From: Campanula takesimana
Lineage: Eukaryota; Streptophyta; Magnoliopsida; Asterales; Campanulaceae
Direction: 5' to 3'
Length of the DNA: 64,000 nucleotides
Assembly: GCA_026119855.1 (NCBI GenBank)
Contig: JAOWBW010000322.1
Span: 186,001 to 250,000 of the forward strand
Numbering within the stretch: position 1 is the stretch's first letter; every line of letters starts with the position of its first letter. Shown here piece by piece: positions 10,563 to 21,448 of the stretch. Under the pieces are notes generated by a model that saw only the letters and a list, made by a program, of their open reading frames with translations, did no database searches and was not told the origin of the DNA. Both the position numbers and the translations under genes were made by a program.

Positions 10563-11339
10563 ACTCACACACACAACTCCCCGTACAACCTCAAGCTACC
10601 CACTACACCTCCAACCAGTGGCGGACCCAGAAATATTTCAAAAGGGGGGCAAAATAATTTTCATCTAGTAAAAAGGGGCAAAATAAACTTTAGCACAATT
10701 TTTTCTTTACCCAAAAGGGGGCAAGTACTAATAAATTGCACTAAATCCCTAAGTTTGTAAAATATGTATACTAGTAAAATGCAAAATTTGAAAATCAAAG
10801 GGGGGCCATTACCCCCCCATTGCTTGGCTGTAGGTCCGCCAGTGCCTCCAACACCACCCACTCCATCCATCCTATCCCCACCCCCACCCTCCAACCTTAC
10901 CATCCCTCCCCCATACACCACCGCTCCACCCCCTTCCAGAAAAAAAATAATAAATCACTCATATTAAAATTATCTTTTAAACCTACTCTACCTCTACCCC
11001 CACTCCAATAAGATTTTTTTTTTTACTCTTATTAAAATTATTTTCTAACACCCCCCCCCCCCCATTTTTTTTTTTTTTACTTTTATTAAAATTATTTTCT
11101 AACACCTCCCCCCCCCCCCCATTTTTTTTTTACTTTTATTAAATTATTTCTAACACCTCCCCCCCCCCCACCACATTTTGTTTTTACTTTTATTAAAATT
11201 ATTTTCTAACACCTCCCCCACCACCACCCACCCACCCACAACTTTTATTTTATTTTTCACTCATATTGAAATTATTTTTGAATACCTCCCATTTCGGAAT
11301 ATATTTTACAGAGTTGTTTTACGCGAAACAAACGGGGCC
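10563..11339. mobile_element. Harbinger-like element copy 2, left end missing
   Basis: The right end (TTTTACGCGAAACAAACGGG, then GCC) is followed by TTA, matching copy 1 at 3278-4794. The interior is also homologous, sharing CTACCCACTACACCTCCAAC and CCATCCATCCTATCC. The left TIR is not present. The body is split by a hAT element at 10616-10844. The repeats of C-runs and ATTAAAATTATTTTCTAACA at 11020-11215 are local tandem copies. Confidence 0.72.
10616..10844. mobile_element. hAT-like MITE with perfect 8-bp TSD
   Basis: The ends CAGTGGCGGACC and GGTCCGCCAGTG are inverted with one mismatch, and flanked by CCTCCAAC on both sides (10608-10615 and 10845-10852). Eight-bp duplication and CA-initial ends fit the hAT superfamily. 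The homologous Harbinger-like copy has the uninterrupted site with a single CCTCCAAC at 3490-3497, which independently confirms the insertion. Confidence 0.9.
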
Positions 11340-11342
11340 TTA

Positions 11343-12555
11343 ATTGCGGATGGGACGTAGATACACAGACTAACGCAACAAACCAACGACACAAAACAAA
11401 AGGAAACGAAACATAATGAAATAACCTAAGCAAGCTAAATAAAAAATAGGGTGCACCTCTTATTTTTTTTAGTATTTTTTTCGAAATTTACTGATTTGTA
11501 TTATTTTCTACACTTTAATATATCATTATTATATTTTATATCTATTTTGTTGGCATATTTTAGGAGATATTTCCTACAGATTGAAAGGTATAGTGTTTAA
11601 ATTTGGCCTCGCATACAACAACAACAACAACAATATTAGAAAATGGTTTTTAACCAAAAGGAGGGGGAAATCTAAATCTTGTAAAGAAGTGCTACTTTGA
11701 TGTTAGTACCTTAAATCATTCTATATTTGTTCTGCAAATTGAATTTGGATTAGCACATGATCTGGAGCTAAATGAGTGAAATTTGCCAAGAGATTCACAA
11801 GATTTCCACATGGATATTGAATCAAAACACAAACATAAAACCTTATTTCACGAACTCCCACATACATATGCATATGTTTGTATGCACATACAAATCAACG
11901 TTAGTCCCAAAATGGAATATCAAATTGAAGTGGCCGTGTTGGACGTTTACGTCTCTGAGAAACGGAGGAGGTTTGTGAGGCAATAGCGAAGACGAGTGAG
12001 ACTCGAGCTTCGAGAGCTGACATGCTAGTGCCGGCTCTTCTCCTTTGTGGAGCAGCGATGGAGGTTCTTTCGCCAGCCATGGATTTCGCAATTGCCCAGG
12101 AGGGGTTTCCGACCGCCGGAGTCATCGCAGGGAATCCGTGCAAAAAGCATTGTGCCGTTTCAATTTCTGTTGGAGAGAGGAGGAGGGTTTAGTGGTTATA
12201 GTTTTTGCTGGAGAATTACTACTTCCAGATCCGCTTTTACTATTTCCAGGATCCTACTTGAATCTGCCTTAATTTCTTAAAAATCCTTGAAACAAAACGT
12301 AGTTTTTAATAAGAACTTTGGAATTTTTTAATTCTTAAAAGTCCACAACTTCAAATTGTATTGCACAAAAGCCCTTTGAGAGTGTCTGAGAAACGTGTCT
12401 CACACTACACATGGACCTTAGAGAAATGTCTAAGAGACGTGTCTCAAACCACGAACTTAGGGCAACTCCAACAAAGGTAGCAAATTTTGGTATAGTCTTA
12501 AGCAAGTTAGCAAATTTGCTATCTAACATGCCCATGCGGGCTTGTCTTATGCCTT
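11343..12555. other. Intergenic region with a GC-rich island, no identified gene
   Basis: A (CAA)n tract lies near 11613-11631. The segment about 11935-12200 is clearly more GC-rich than its surroundings, and open frames overlap there on both strands (for example 11901-12143 minus). No recognisable domain was found, so no coding call is made. Two phrases around TGTCT(A/C)AGA(A/G)ACGTGTCTCA recur at about 12383-12450. Confidence 0.4.
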
Positions 12556-12557
12556 AT

Positions 12558-12655
12558 CTAGGGATGACCAAACTAGGTTCCGGTTCTGGAAAAGCGTGAA
12601 CCGTAACTGAACCGTTTCTCTTCCGGTTACGATTACGATTAGGAACCGTCTGTTA
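12558..12655. mobile_element. Fragment of TAGGGATG-ended hAT-like element
   Basis: It begins TAGGGATGACCAAAC and continues with GGTTCCGG-type words like the element at 4116-4389. The other end is absent. Confidence 0.45.
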
Positions 12656-12845
12656 TATACTCAAATTTCTTACTTTTCTGATCCAGTGAGACAACTAAAA
12701 TGATAAATTTTCCATTCGACTGATTAGTATCGCCATGGAACGTTTGTTATGAGAATCAAATTCTACCCAAACCAGGCAGATCATAACCTAACCAAGATCA
12801 GAAATGGAGAAGCTCCAGTTAAAGAAGCTCGATCCAAGTATAATA

Positions 12846-13102
12846 CTCACTCTATCACAGAATGATAGTCTCATTTTGACTTTTTATGGTAAAAAAAAAA
12901 TAAACTTTAACCATCCATTGGTGACAATCTAATCATTCTAGTGAAATTCTGAAATTCATAATTAATAAATCATTAATTGATTTATTAATAACATTTTTTA
13001 TAATTTTAGTGTGATCATTAAATTGACACCAATATTTGGTCAAAGTTTATTTTTGTTGACTACAAAAAGTCAAAATGAGACTATCTTTCTGGGACAGAGG
13101 GA

Positions 13103-13103
<1 letters not shown>
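12846..13103. mobile_element. Stowaway-like MITE
   Basis: The ends CTCACTCTATCACAGAATGA and TTTCTGGGACAGAGGGAG are inverted, with TA at 12844-12845 and 13104-13105. The subterminal arms share TCATTTTGACTTTTT and its complement. It belongs to the same subfamily as 16758-17017. Confidence 0.8.

Positions 13104-13157
<54 letters not shown>
13104..13157. repeat. (AT)n microsatellite
   Basis: About 54 nt of alternating T and A grow from the TA duplication at the right end of the Stowaway element. The sequence after it (from 13158) repeats an interior piece of the same element family. Confidence 0.9.
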
Positions 13158-13159
<2 letters not shown>

Positions 13160-13396
13160 GGGACAATCTAATCATCTTGTGAAATTCTGAAATTCATAAT
13201 TAATAAATCATTAATGAAAGTTTTTATTTAATGGGACCCACATTCACACTCGCAACAACTTTCCACTCATTATTCTCTACCCCACTTTCCCTCTCCTGCT
13301 TCACTTTTCATACCCACATCACCTCACCTACTCCACCAACACTTTTTACTTGATCTATGTACCCAACCCAAAAATCCTAATTGGGACGGAGGGAGT
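13158..13396. mobile_element. Chimeric Stowaway fragments
   Basis: 13165-13215 repeats the interior of the 12846-13103 element (CTAATCATCTTGTGAAATTC). From about 13220 the sequence becomes the right half of the other Stowaway subfamily, ending AATTGGGACGGAGGGAG before TA. It is probably the product of a second insertion followed by deletion. Confidence 0.6.
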
Positions 13397-13732
13397 ATAT
13401 GTATATATATTACTCAAACACCAGAATACAACATCCTTTGAAACAACTTTGCCATATAGCCCCCCACAAAAAAAAGGGGAAATATACACAAAACAATAAT
13501 CTTACAACCATCCACTTTGGCTGCTCACCAGAATCCAACCTCCATCATCACCTTCAAAATGACCTATTATAAGTACAATTCAAGCAGCCACACTCTCATA
13601 GACTCAGACTCACTCACCTTCTTTCTTCAAGTAGCTTTTGCGACTTGGTGTGCAAATAAAATAGTGTCACCAACTCTATACGAGCGATTTCAATACAAGT
13701 CACGTGCCAATTGCACAATAAAAAAATTAAAT

Positions 13733-13822
13733 TAATGCTTGTCAAGAAACAACCCGCAAGATCTATGCACCTGGAGCAGCTTAAGTTCCTCGGATGAAGG
13801 CTCTGTTAGCTTGCATACATCC
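13733..13822 (-). CDS. Possible terminal exon of an unidentified minus-strand gene
   Basis: After a plausible 3' splice site (TTTTCAG on the minus strand) the frame reads DVCKLTEPSSEELKLLQVHR and ends SCGLFLDKH before TAA. Composition and an acceptor site support a real exon, but I do not recognise the family. It lies downstream of the SNARE-like gene on the same strand and could be part of that gene or of another one. Confidence 0.35.
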
Positions 13823-14034
13823 TGAAAATATAAAAGCGGAAAATGTTGCAATACACTAGACCGATTAGCTCAAACAAATGCAAAATAACGGCATTATTTT
13901 ATGGCAGAATGTTCATAAACATGGAAAATGTATGCAAAAATCCATCAATATCCAATAACAATTTTTAAACTTTCATTAAGATTATTACATTTTTCATATG
14001 TTGCTGCTGGTCAAGTTCACTAAAGTTGATCACC

Positions 14035-14075
14035 AAAAACTAAAAGAGACTGTCTTTCTGGGATGGAGGGAGTAG
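14035..14075. mobile_element. Solo right end of a Stowaway-like MITE
   Basis: The sequence CTTTCTGGGATGGAGGGAG followed by TA matches the right terminus of the local Stowaway subfamily. The left end is not recognisable upstream. Confidence 0.5.
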
Positions 14076-14156
14076 CTTTATAGAATCTAAAAGCAGTTTT
14101 GGCACATATTGAGAGTATATATCATCTCCAATTATGCAGCCATCCTGTAAAAGCTA

Positions 14157-14420
14157 CTCCTTCCGTCCGCCACTTGAAGAGTTATGGTTTGACCAAACAT
14201 GCAAACAAAAAGAAAGTGTTAACAAATGATTAATTCTCCAAATTACCCTCAAAACATTTACTTACAAACAAGAAGGCAACATTTGAATTCAAACTACATG
14301 GAAAGAAAGGCTAGTGTAGTCGATCGATGGAAAAAAAGATGGCCGGAAAATGGAAGCCACTCTTTTAATGGGACAGCCCAAAAGGGAATCCACACATCTT
14401 CATGCGGGACAAGAGGGACT
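14157..14420. mobile_element. Stowaway-like MITE, diverged
   Basis: The left end CTCCTTCCGTCCGCCACTTG follows TA. The right end GGGACAAGAGGGACTA is its degraded complement. Confidence 0.55.
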
Positions 14421-14519
14421 ACTATAGTCTATTAAAAAAAAAAAAAACAATAGAAGAAAAAGTAGAAATTAGAAAAACAAAGAGAAATCCAAGTCTAGAA
14501 TTCATCTTACCAAGATTAA

Positions 14520-14713
14520 TAAAGTGAATTATATGGCTGATATCAGTCATCTGAACGTTGACCAGCTTGTACGTAATAAGAAGAACTTCGGTAATTTTCC
14601 CCAATATCCTTGAGCCAGCTACAGAAGAGCCAGAACCTTAGAACAACTCTGCACAAAATCGTCGAAGTCACTATATCCAGCAGCTAGCCTGAGTCGTGCG
14701 AGGGTGCTCTGTA
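14520..14713 (-). CDS. Possible coding exons of an unidentified minus-strand gene
   Basis: On the minus strand an acceptor (TTTTACAG) at about 14714 precedes an open frame beginning STLARLRLAAGYSDFDDFVQ. A second open stretch (KITEVLLITYKLVNVQMTDI) ends at a good donor (CTTG before GTAAGATG) near 14507. The frame joining the two is uncertain and the family is not recognised. The strand agrees with the exon at 13733-13822. Confidence 0.3.
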
Positions 14714-14799
14714 AAACGAATTAGAGGAATAGGATAGCTAAAGATAAGTAGCAGATAGCAAAATCTTATTAGCAAATCCATATTCTCTAAAGTGAACTA

Positions 14800-14977
14800 C
14801 TCCCTCCGTCCCACGCATTTGACTTGTCGACGTTTTTAAGGACTACGCTTTACTTGGTTATACAATACTTGTACAATACTAAAATTGCACTAAAGCGACT
14901 TCCTTATCTAGAAACGCGACTTTATTTTGGGACAAACCAAATTGAAAAGTGTGACATTTATTATGTGACAGAGGGAG
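14800..14977. mobile_element. Stowaway-like MITE
   Basis: CTCCCTCCGTCCCACGCATT at the left and GTGACAGAGGGAG at the right are inverted, with TA at 14798-14799 and 14978-14979. Confidence 0.8.
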
Positions 14978-14979
14978 TA

Positions 14980-15783
14980 GAACATTATGATTGGACTATC
15001 ACTATCCAGCTGACTTTCATGTGAGAGTCAACATGAGTAAATCCATATGAAAATCAATTCCACATGAAAATGCAACATGAATCCTGAAAATGACATATTT
15101 ATTGAGAGACAAGCAAACATCCTTCACCATGGGCCTCGCCAAATCAAACAGGGTGGTAACAAGTCCACTCACATATTTAGGATAACAATGCAAGAGGGAT
15201 GCTTCAAACAAATACCATGTGACATTACCCATTCGTCTAAAAGCTTAAGCTACTAAGTTGTTAAATAGGGGCCTAACAATTTATATAAAGCTAACAGTAT
15301 TTGAACCAAGATCCTTCTAAACAATGTGGAAGTGAAAGTTTTGGAAATAGTTAGTTGATACACAAATAAATTCTTTCTCAGTCAGCAACAAAAACTAAAC
15401 CGCCAAAGGCATTTAAGACGCGTTGGACATACGTCCTCGGAAGAAACCAGTTAAAAAAAAAGGAATACAAAGCATATAAAGAACCGTTTAACGACCCACG
15501 CCCAGCAGAGCCAGACCAGAAAATCAACCTTCAAAACCACAGTAAGTTTGAATTTCTAATAAACATTAATTTTTATTAGTCGATTAAGAACACATCCTTT
15601 ATTGGTAGAACACCAATAATTTGCCAGATTATTGTGCAGATGTTACCGCTAAAGTGTCCAAGACAGTCAATATTTCTAGTTGAACACAACAAAGCAGTTA
15701 CCATGTAGAATAATGGACAAGGATAGACTGTAACGAAGACATGGATCAGTTTGACTATATATGAATTAAGTCATTAACGATAA
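14980..15783. other. Non-coding DNA between minus-strand exons
   Basis: No recognisable coding region or repeat was seen. It may be the 3' UTR or an intron of the SNARE-like gene. Confidence 0.4.
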
Positions 15784-18169
15784 TCACAAAATGGTATTAT
15801 TTATAGCTATAAAACGCCAGCCTGCATAAACTACTTTTCCTAGATGGTTAATGTAGGGTTGAACCTGTGCAGAATGAAAAACATCCATGTACGACGCCAA
15901 ATGCCCTTCTTCCTCCCCATCTTTCTGCCTCTTTATGAGATTCCTGCTGGTCCTCCCATATGCATACAATTTATTACCCAAGGAACCAAAGATGTTCATT
16001 ATTCTAATATACCCACTTGGCTTGATTTTATCAAAGCCTTTAGGCTCATTACCTTCCAAATCCCAAGTCCCATATCCATCATGCCCGTCAAAAGTGACTT
16101 CTCGAATAGACGGTCCTGCTTGAGAGCCTATTTGTGCAGCATAATTAGAATCCATATTCCTCAATATATTCTCCCTTTTTAAAGGCACAAGCTCATCATT
16201 ACATTCCTCAACAATCTCGTTACAGAAATTGGATGATGTCACAGGATCAAGAAACCTTTTCATAAATTTACGTTCCTCTAAGTTGTGTGTTACATGTTCA
16301 ACAGGTTTGCCTCCCGAAAGAAATAAAGCCAACCCGTCTCTGTCTTGCTCATTCAAGTTTACCCACTCAGTATTCCTCGCCAAGCCTCCTACGCTTAAAT
16401 CCTCCAAGCTTTTTTCGATATTCAATATATGTTCTTTAATGGCGGTGATAAATTGCTCGTGTCTAGAAATCACATTCTTGTTCATTTGAGACTTTGATGT
16501 TGTAGGTGACAAAGTCACTTCCCTTTCAAAATCTTCCAACTGTTAAATCACAGAGGATTATGATAAGTGGACAGTAAAAAAGCAAAAGCAATTCAAGCTT
16601 GAATTCAAAATACATACCTGCCATTTTGCTGTTCCCAGGGTAGTAGCAAGATCACGCTTATGATGTTCGATAGACATAATTAGCAACGAATCAAAGAGGA
16701 ATTTATACTTTACTATACAATGGTTCAAAGCTTCCTCATAGATTTAGATATGATATACACTCTTTGTCCCGGAAAGTTTGTCCCATTTGACTTTTTATGG
16801 TCAACATAAATGAACTTTGACCAAACCTTGATGTCTATCTAATCATTCTAGTGAAATTCTTTACATGGTAATGGCAAATCATTAATTAAGTGATTTATCA
16901 ATAACAATTTTTTTAAATTTTATTGTGATGATTAGATTGACACCAATGCTTGGTCAAAGTTCATTTATGTTGACCATAAAAAGTCAAAATGAGACAAACT
17001 TTCCGCGACAGAGGGAGTACATAAAAACCTCTCACGGGTAAGCTTTTAGATTTCCAAAATTCGATCATCAACTACACGCCACAACAAAAACTGAGAGTAG
17101 TAAAATCATTCAATACAAACGTATTTTTAAACTTAACAACTGACAATCCAAAGTAGTCCAGGATATTATTTGGGGATGCCAATGGGGCATTACATTACCT
17201 GCGTTAGCTAGACACTTGATTTTCACCAAATACGTCGACACAAAAAGAAATGGGTGAGAATTTTGGTGTTGGCGTGGGTAAGGTGTAGTGATTTCGCACT
17301 AAATTAGTGCAAAATCTAAAACCTTTCGGCTTTGGAAGATCCGACACACTCATATCCGATCTTCGTATCAGACTCCAGATAACAGACAGTATGAGAAACA
17401 AGTGACAATGATTTAAAACAAACACAAGTTACTCCTATCCACAAACTTTTAGCTGTCAGCCCATTTTCCCCATTTTTCTTTCCGTAAGTTATTTCGACAT
17501 TTGCACTTGGCAAACATTCACAAGTGATCATGTCTACAACATTTCAATGCTAAAATTATAACCTACCAAAAATAGTAAATTCCAGCAAAACTAAACTCCT
17601 GAATCAACAGTTACAACAAGTATAGCGTACTCCAACTTTACCACATAATCCAGCGTACTTGTCAATTTTGTTTCAAATAATGCAATTTTCGTTTCAAATA
17701 ATGCAGCGTACTCTATAGTACGTTGCATTATTTGAAAAAAAAAAAATGACAAGTACGCTGGATTATGTGATAAAGTTGGAGTAGGCTATATTTGTTATAA
17801 CCAAAGGTGCGGTACGATGCACCAAGTGGTAATTTTTCCGAAGAATTAAAACAATTAGGGTTTACTAAACAAAATAGACCCTTCATCCCACAAAAACCAG
17901 CAACATTTCACATTCTAAAGTCAACTTCACTGCATTTGGGATCAATAAGCAATACCAATTAATATCTCCTTTTCGAAACCCCAGAAAGAAAATAACAATT
18001 TAAAAATCAAAAATTTAGAAGAAATCAAATGAATAGGATTAACTGGGAATTGTAAATAGGAAATATACGGGAAAGAAAAGACATACCGGTCAACGGAGTC
18101 TTGAACGACTTCGGCAGCTGAAAAGAGCGGGTCCGACTCCCATTGATGGAAACTTGATGTCGATGCCAT
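15784..18169 (-). CDS. Syntaxin-6 N-terminal-domain SNARE-like protein (split gene)
   Basis: Three exons are visible on the minus strand. Exon 1 (18169 to about 18087) starts MASTSSFHQWESDPLFSAAE and continues VVQDSVDR, matching the start of the Syntaxin-6 N-terminal domain (FxxWexDPfFxAAEevQeS). The second visible exon (about 16733-16618) encodes EHHKRDLATTLGTAKWQ and ends at a GTATGT donor. The next begins at 16539 after AACAG and reads LEDFEREVTLSPTTSKSQ, then a long acidic region to a stop at 15784. The LATTLGTAKWQLEDFEREV string across the splice is the hallmark of plant syntaxin/t-SNARE-like proteins of the trans-Golgi/endosome type. I see no C-terminal SNARE motif or membrane anchor. 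The exon 1 junction phase is unresolved, so an exon may be missing from this model. Introns carry a Stowaway MITE (16758-17017) and a foldback (17608-17803). Confidence 0.75.
16758..17017. mobile_element. Stowaway-like MITE in the SNARE-like gene intron
   Basis: The ends CACTCTTTGTCCCGG and CCGCGACAGAGGGAG are inverted, with TA at 16756-16757 and 17018-17019. The arms carry TTTGACTTTTTATGGTC and its complement. It lies only about 25 bp upstream (in gene sense) of the visible second exon. Confidence 0.82.
17608..17803. mobile_element. Foldback MITE in the SNARE-like gene intron
   Basis: Arms of about 60 bp (GTACTCCAACTTTACCACAT and TATGTGATAAAGTTGGAGTA) are inverted around a centre with two copies of TTTCAAATAATGCA. 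Superfamily and TSD are not resolved. Confidence 0.65.
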
Positions 18170-18370
18170 TGCCCGATTCCTTCCCCACCACCACCACCAA
18201 CAATTTGATACAAACTATTTTCCGAATAATGGAGTTTAATTCCCGATAAAATTAAAAGATTTTATGGGAATTGGAGTTTGAGGTGATTGATTAGGTGTGG
18301 TAATTTTGAACTGGGATTTGAGATTTGAAATTTCAAGGGTTTGTTTAGGGTTTAGAATTGACAAAGACGA

Positions 18371-18430
18371 ACAAAATGGGTGCGCCGAGAAATAAAGTAG
18401 ACAAAATGGGTGCGCCGAGAAATAAAGTAG
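18371..18430. repeat. 30-bp tandem duplication upstream of the SNARE-like gene
   Basis: The 30-nt unit starting ACAAAATGGGTGCGCC occurs twice in perfect tandem (18371-18400 and 18401-18430), about 200-260 bp upstream of the start codon, in the likely promoter or leader. Confidence 0.85.
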
Positions 18431-18648
18431 ATCGAGGGTAACATTTCTGTGATGTCGTCTTGCTTCAACAACTGGAGGAGTTATGGAGAGAGATGTACTG
18501 TAGTCAATTTCAGAACGAGGATCTCGAATAAAATAACTGTAGATTTTGCCCATACTACAAGGCTTAATTAATTAAGAAATGTACTCCAGCGACAGGTTCG
18601 ATCTCTTGGCGGGGACATTGTCAAAAAATAAATAAATTAAAAAACGTA

Positions 18649-18868
18649 TTCCCTCGGTGCCCATACTTATTGCTATTAAATGAGAGTGTATGGGGATTAT
18701 GAGAATATGTTGGAAAAGTAAGTATTGTGAGTGTATAGGAGATAAAATAATTTAGTGGATAGTTGTGTGAGTGAATAGGAGAGAGAAAAGAAACATTTTG
18801 AGTAAGTAGCAATAAGTATGAAACGCCCGAAATGAAAATAGGTAATGATAAGTATGGGACGGAGAGGG
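18649..18868. mobile_element. Stowaway-like MITE, diverged
   Basis: TTCCCTCGGTGCCCATACTT and its complement AAGTATGGGACGGAGAGGG flank a 220 bp palindromic body. TA lies at 18647-18648 and 18869-18870. Confidence 0.72.
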
Positions 18869-19976
18869 TAATGATTACCACTCATTAACGATGAAAGTGT
18901 CAATTTTACCTTTATTTATTACTCTCTCTTACATTATTTCACACAATAAACTAATGGGCCAATTGCAATTTGGTTACCTGAGTTTTACAAAATTTTGCAA
19001 TTGGTTACCAGGTTTGTCAAAGTTGTGATTGGGTTCCTGAGTTTGCCGAACCGGAGCAATCAGGTGTAATTCCCGTTAGTCAGTTAAGAAACTAATAAAA
19101 TCTCACCATGTGGGGCAGATAGCACATTACTTACCCCAAGTTTCACATGAATTGCAATCTAAGTCCCAACGTTTCATTTTTGGCAATTTAGTGCATCATG
19201 TTTACATATTGTGGCAATATGGGTCCATTTTGAACGGACGTCAATTTTAATAGACGGGAGACGTTCCACGTGCGTCTCACGTGAAAAATTATGGACAAAA
19301 TGGTCTTTTCCACTATCCCATGCCTTGCACGTGCCTTTACAACCGGGTATTATTTGGATATAGGTTTTAGAAACCCAAACCCACACAAAAACGATTCACT
19401 CCATCCCTAAATTCTCTACTATTCCTTCCTCTGCTATTCCTTCCTCCAGCACGAAATCACAGCTAGGGTTCTTACTGTAATTCATTGATGTCTTGGTTTA
19501 AAAGATTGAAGGAATATGAAGTTGATGGCACACCAACTTATGGTATGAATCTAAAATCTTGAGTTTACTTTTAGGGTTTAATGATTCTGAAAGTTTGAAT
19601 TTTTTGGGTTTAGTGATTTCGAAAGTTTCTCTGCAATGGTGGTCCCTATTTTGTGGGTTCGGGCAGTCAAAGCTAATATTTGTTAGTATTTGTTAAAGCA
19701 TTTGGGTATTACCTGTAAGGTTTCAATTTTTTATTTCATGAAGTCCCATTTTTTTAGTTCATGGTGGTCCCTGTTTCAGAGCTTCTTTATTGTGGTTGCA
19801 GTGCAAGTTGTTGGCTTTATTGTTACAGAAAGTCACTATTTATGACTTTTTTGTTGTTTGTATATGCATATTTACTACTTTCTTATGCACATGGATTTGT
19901 GTGTACCATTGAAAGGTGCTTTTTTGATATAATACTTTAGTTTATGTCCATAATGTGTAAATAATATATGTTTGAC

Positions 19977-20437
19977 AGCTAGTTATCTCTATTCATTGGT
20001 AGGTATGAATCCTGAGTTTAGTATAAAGATGCATTTTGCTGGACACTTTGAAGTCAGTTGCATGTATGGTCCCCAGTACTCAGTGAACATCAAAGGGAGG
20101 ACTTGTACATATAGGAAGTGGGATTTATCAGGGATTCCTTGCTCTCATGCTATGGCTTGTATGTTTTTGAGAGAGGAAGAGGTTGTTCATGAATGTTACA
20201 GAGTTTCCACATATAAAAAAGTCTACTCTTACATCATCAATCCAATGGATGGACCAGAAATGTGGCCCCACTCAGGTTTTACAAAAGTCAGGCCTCCACT
20301 CATAAAAAAAAAAGCCAGGCAGACCAAAAAAAATGCGAAGGAAAACCAATAGTGAGATTCATGATGCTGAACCAGCTGAAGTTGCTATTTCAATGGAAGA
20401 TGAGACACAAAAACTGAAAAGAAGAGTGTATGCAAAG
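19977..20437 (+). pseudogene. MULE B transposase, C-terminal SWIM fragment
   Basis: The frame carries the SWIM zinc-binding segment (CTYRKWDLSGIPCSHAMACM), then YKKVYSYIINPMDGPEMWP and a Pro/Lys-rich tail. A slip in the nine-A run near 20308-20316 moves the tail to another frame (PGRPKKMRRK). Family members continue to a CCHC knuckle, but here the sequence ends at the Tat LTR boundary. The catalytic DDE region is missing. A possible first exon begins at an ATG near 19487 (MSWFKRLKEYEVDGTPTY before a GTATGA donor). The fragment lies inside the MULE B TIRs and is probably its own gene remnant. Confidence 0.78.
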
Positions 20438-21448
20438 TGTTTGCACCCGAGAAGATTCTCGCTCGCCTTTTAAGATTTGAGAGTCGCCACCATGTTGTTG
20501 TCGGAACACGGACCGTGAGATTCTTGAGTTCGGGGGTTAAGTTATGGATTGGGAAGGTCAAGGAGCACCCAATCCACCCAATCTAGGATTTGTCTTGCTT
20601 AGGTGTTTTTAATCAAATAAAGAACAAGTAATTAAAACAAGTAAAACCAATAATTAATTTCTTAATTATTGGAATGTCGGATCCTGTACTTCGAGACCAT
20701 CTCCATGGATTGGAGAGGCTCTAGGTTGATCCTTTTGATGGGATTACACTACTCTAAAACAAAGAAAGAGATGAGAAGTAGAGATTAAAAGCGTAGGAGT
20801 TTACCTAAAGCGTTTTTGAGATTCCAATTGATGGCCTTGATTAAGGCCTTGATGATCCAAGAGTTTTGTGATGGTTTTGGCTTGAAAAGATGAGTTTTTG
20901 GTGGTGTTTTGGTGTGAGGGGAGAGGAAAAATGGGATTATTGAGAGAGGGACTGACTAAGGAATTGTTAACCTCTTTTTTGTGGTCAAGGGATCATTAAC
21001 TAGCATTAGGAGAGTATAGGGTTAAAATACTCTTTATTTATAGGCTTAGATTGCTTAGGGACCATGTAGAGAGGCTTAATTAGGTAAGGAATCAATAGGA
21101 AACCTCCAAGAAGTCTCCTACTGATATGCTTCCCGGATTAGGAGAGTGTTGGCCAAGAAAGAGATCGGGACGGAGAAGGAAAGTGAATCAAACTCGCAGA
21201 CAGGGGAGATGTCTCGTACGAGACATCAATGTCTTGTACGAGACATCAATGTCTCGTACGAGGCATCCAACACAAAAGTACTGTTTTGCCCTTATCTAAA
21301 GTTCTGTTGTTCAGTTTAGCCCCTAACTAACGGATTCAGTCAGAAACTTAACGAAACATGTCAAAACTAATGAGTTTTCATCCAAACACAAAGGCGAGAC
21401 ACGAGAGTAGTGTAATCATAAATGTGAGTTCAAAATGGGGTGTCTACA
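20438..21448 (-). mobile_element. 3' LTR of a Tat/Ogre-type Ty3/gypsy element
   Basis: On the minus strand the LTR starts TGTAGACACCCC, preceded by the purine tract GAGGGGCTC, and ends CGGGTGCAAACA. TGTAGACACCCC and the GGTGGCGACTC phrase near its end are typical of Tat/Ogre LTRs. A TATA candidate (TATAAATA) lies near 21045. About 160 nt upstream of it are three palindromic words of the form TGTCTCGTACGAGACA (starts 21210, 21230, 21250). The left flank CAAAG (20433-20437) belongs to the MULE transposase. The matching right-hand TSD is lost. Confidence 0.75.

Noticed and set aside
21204..21266. CRISPR-like regularly spaced palindromes
   Set aside because: Only three units, spacers of 4 nt, in a plant LTR; no cas genes.
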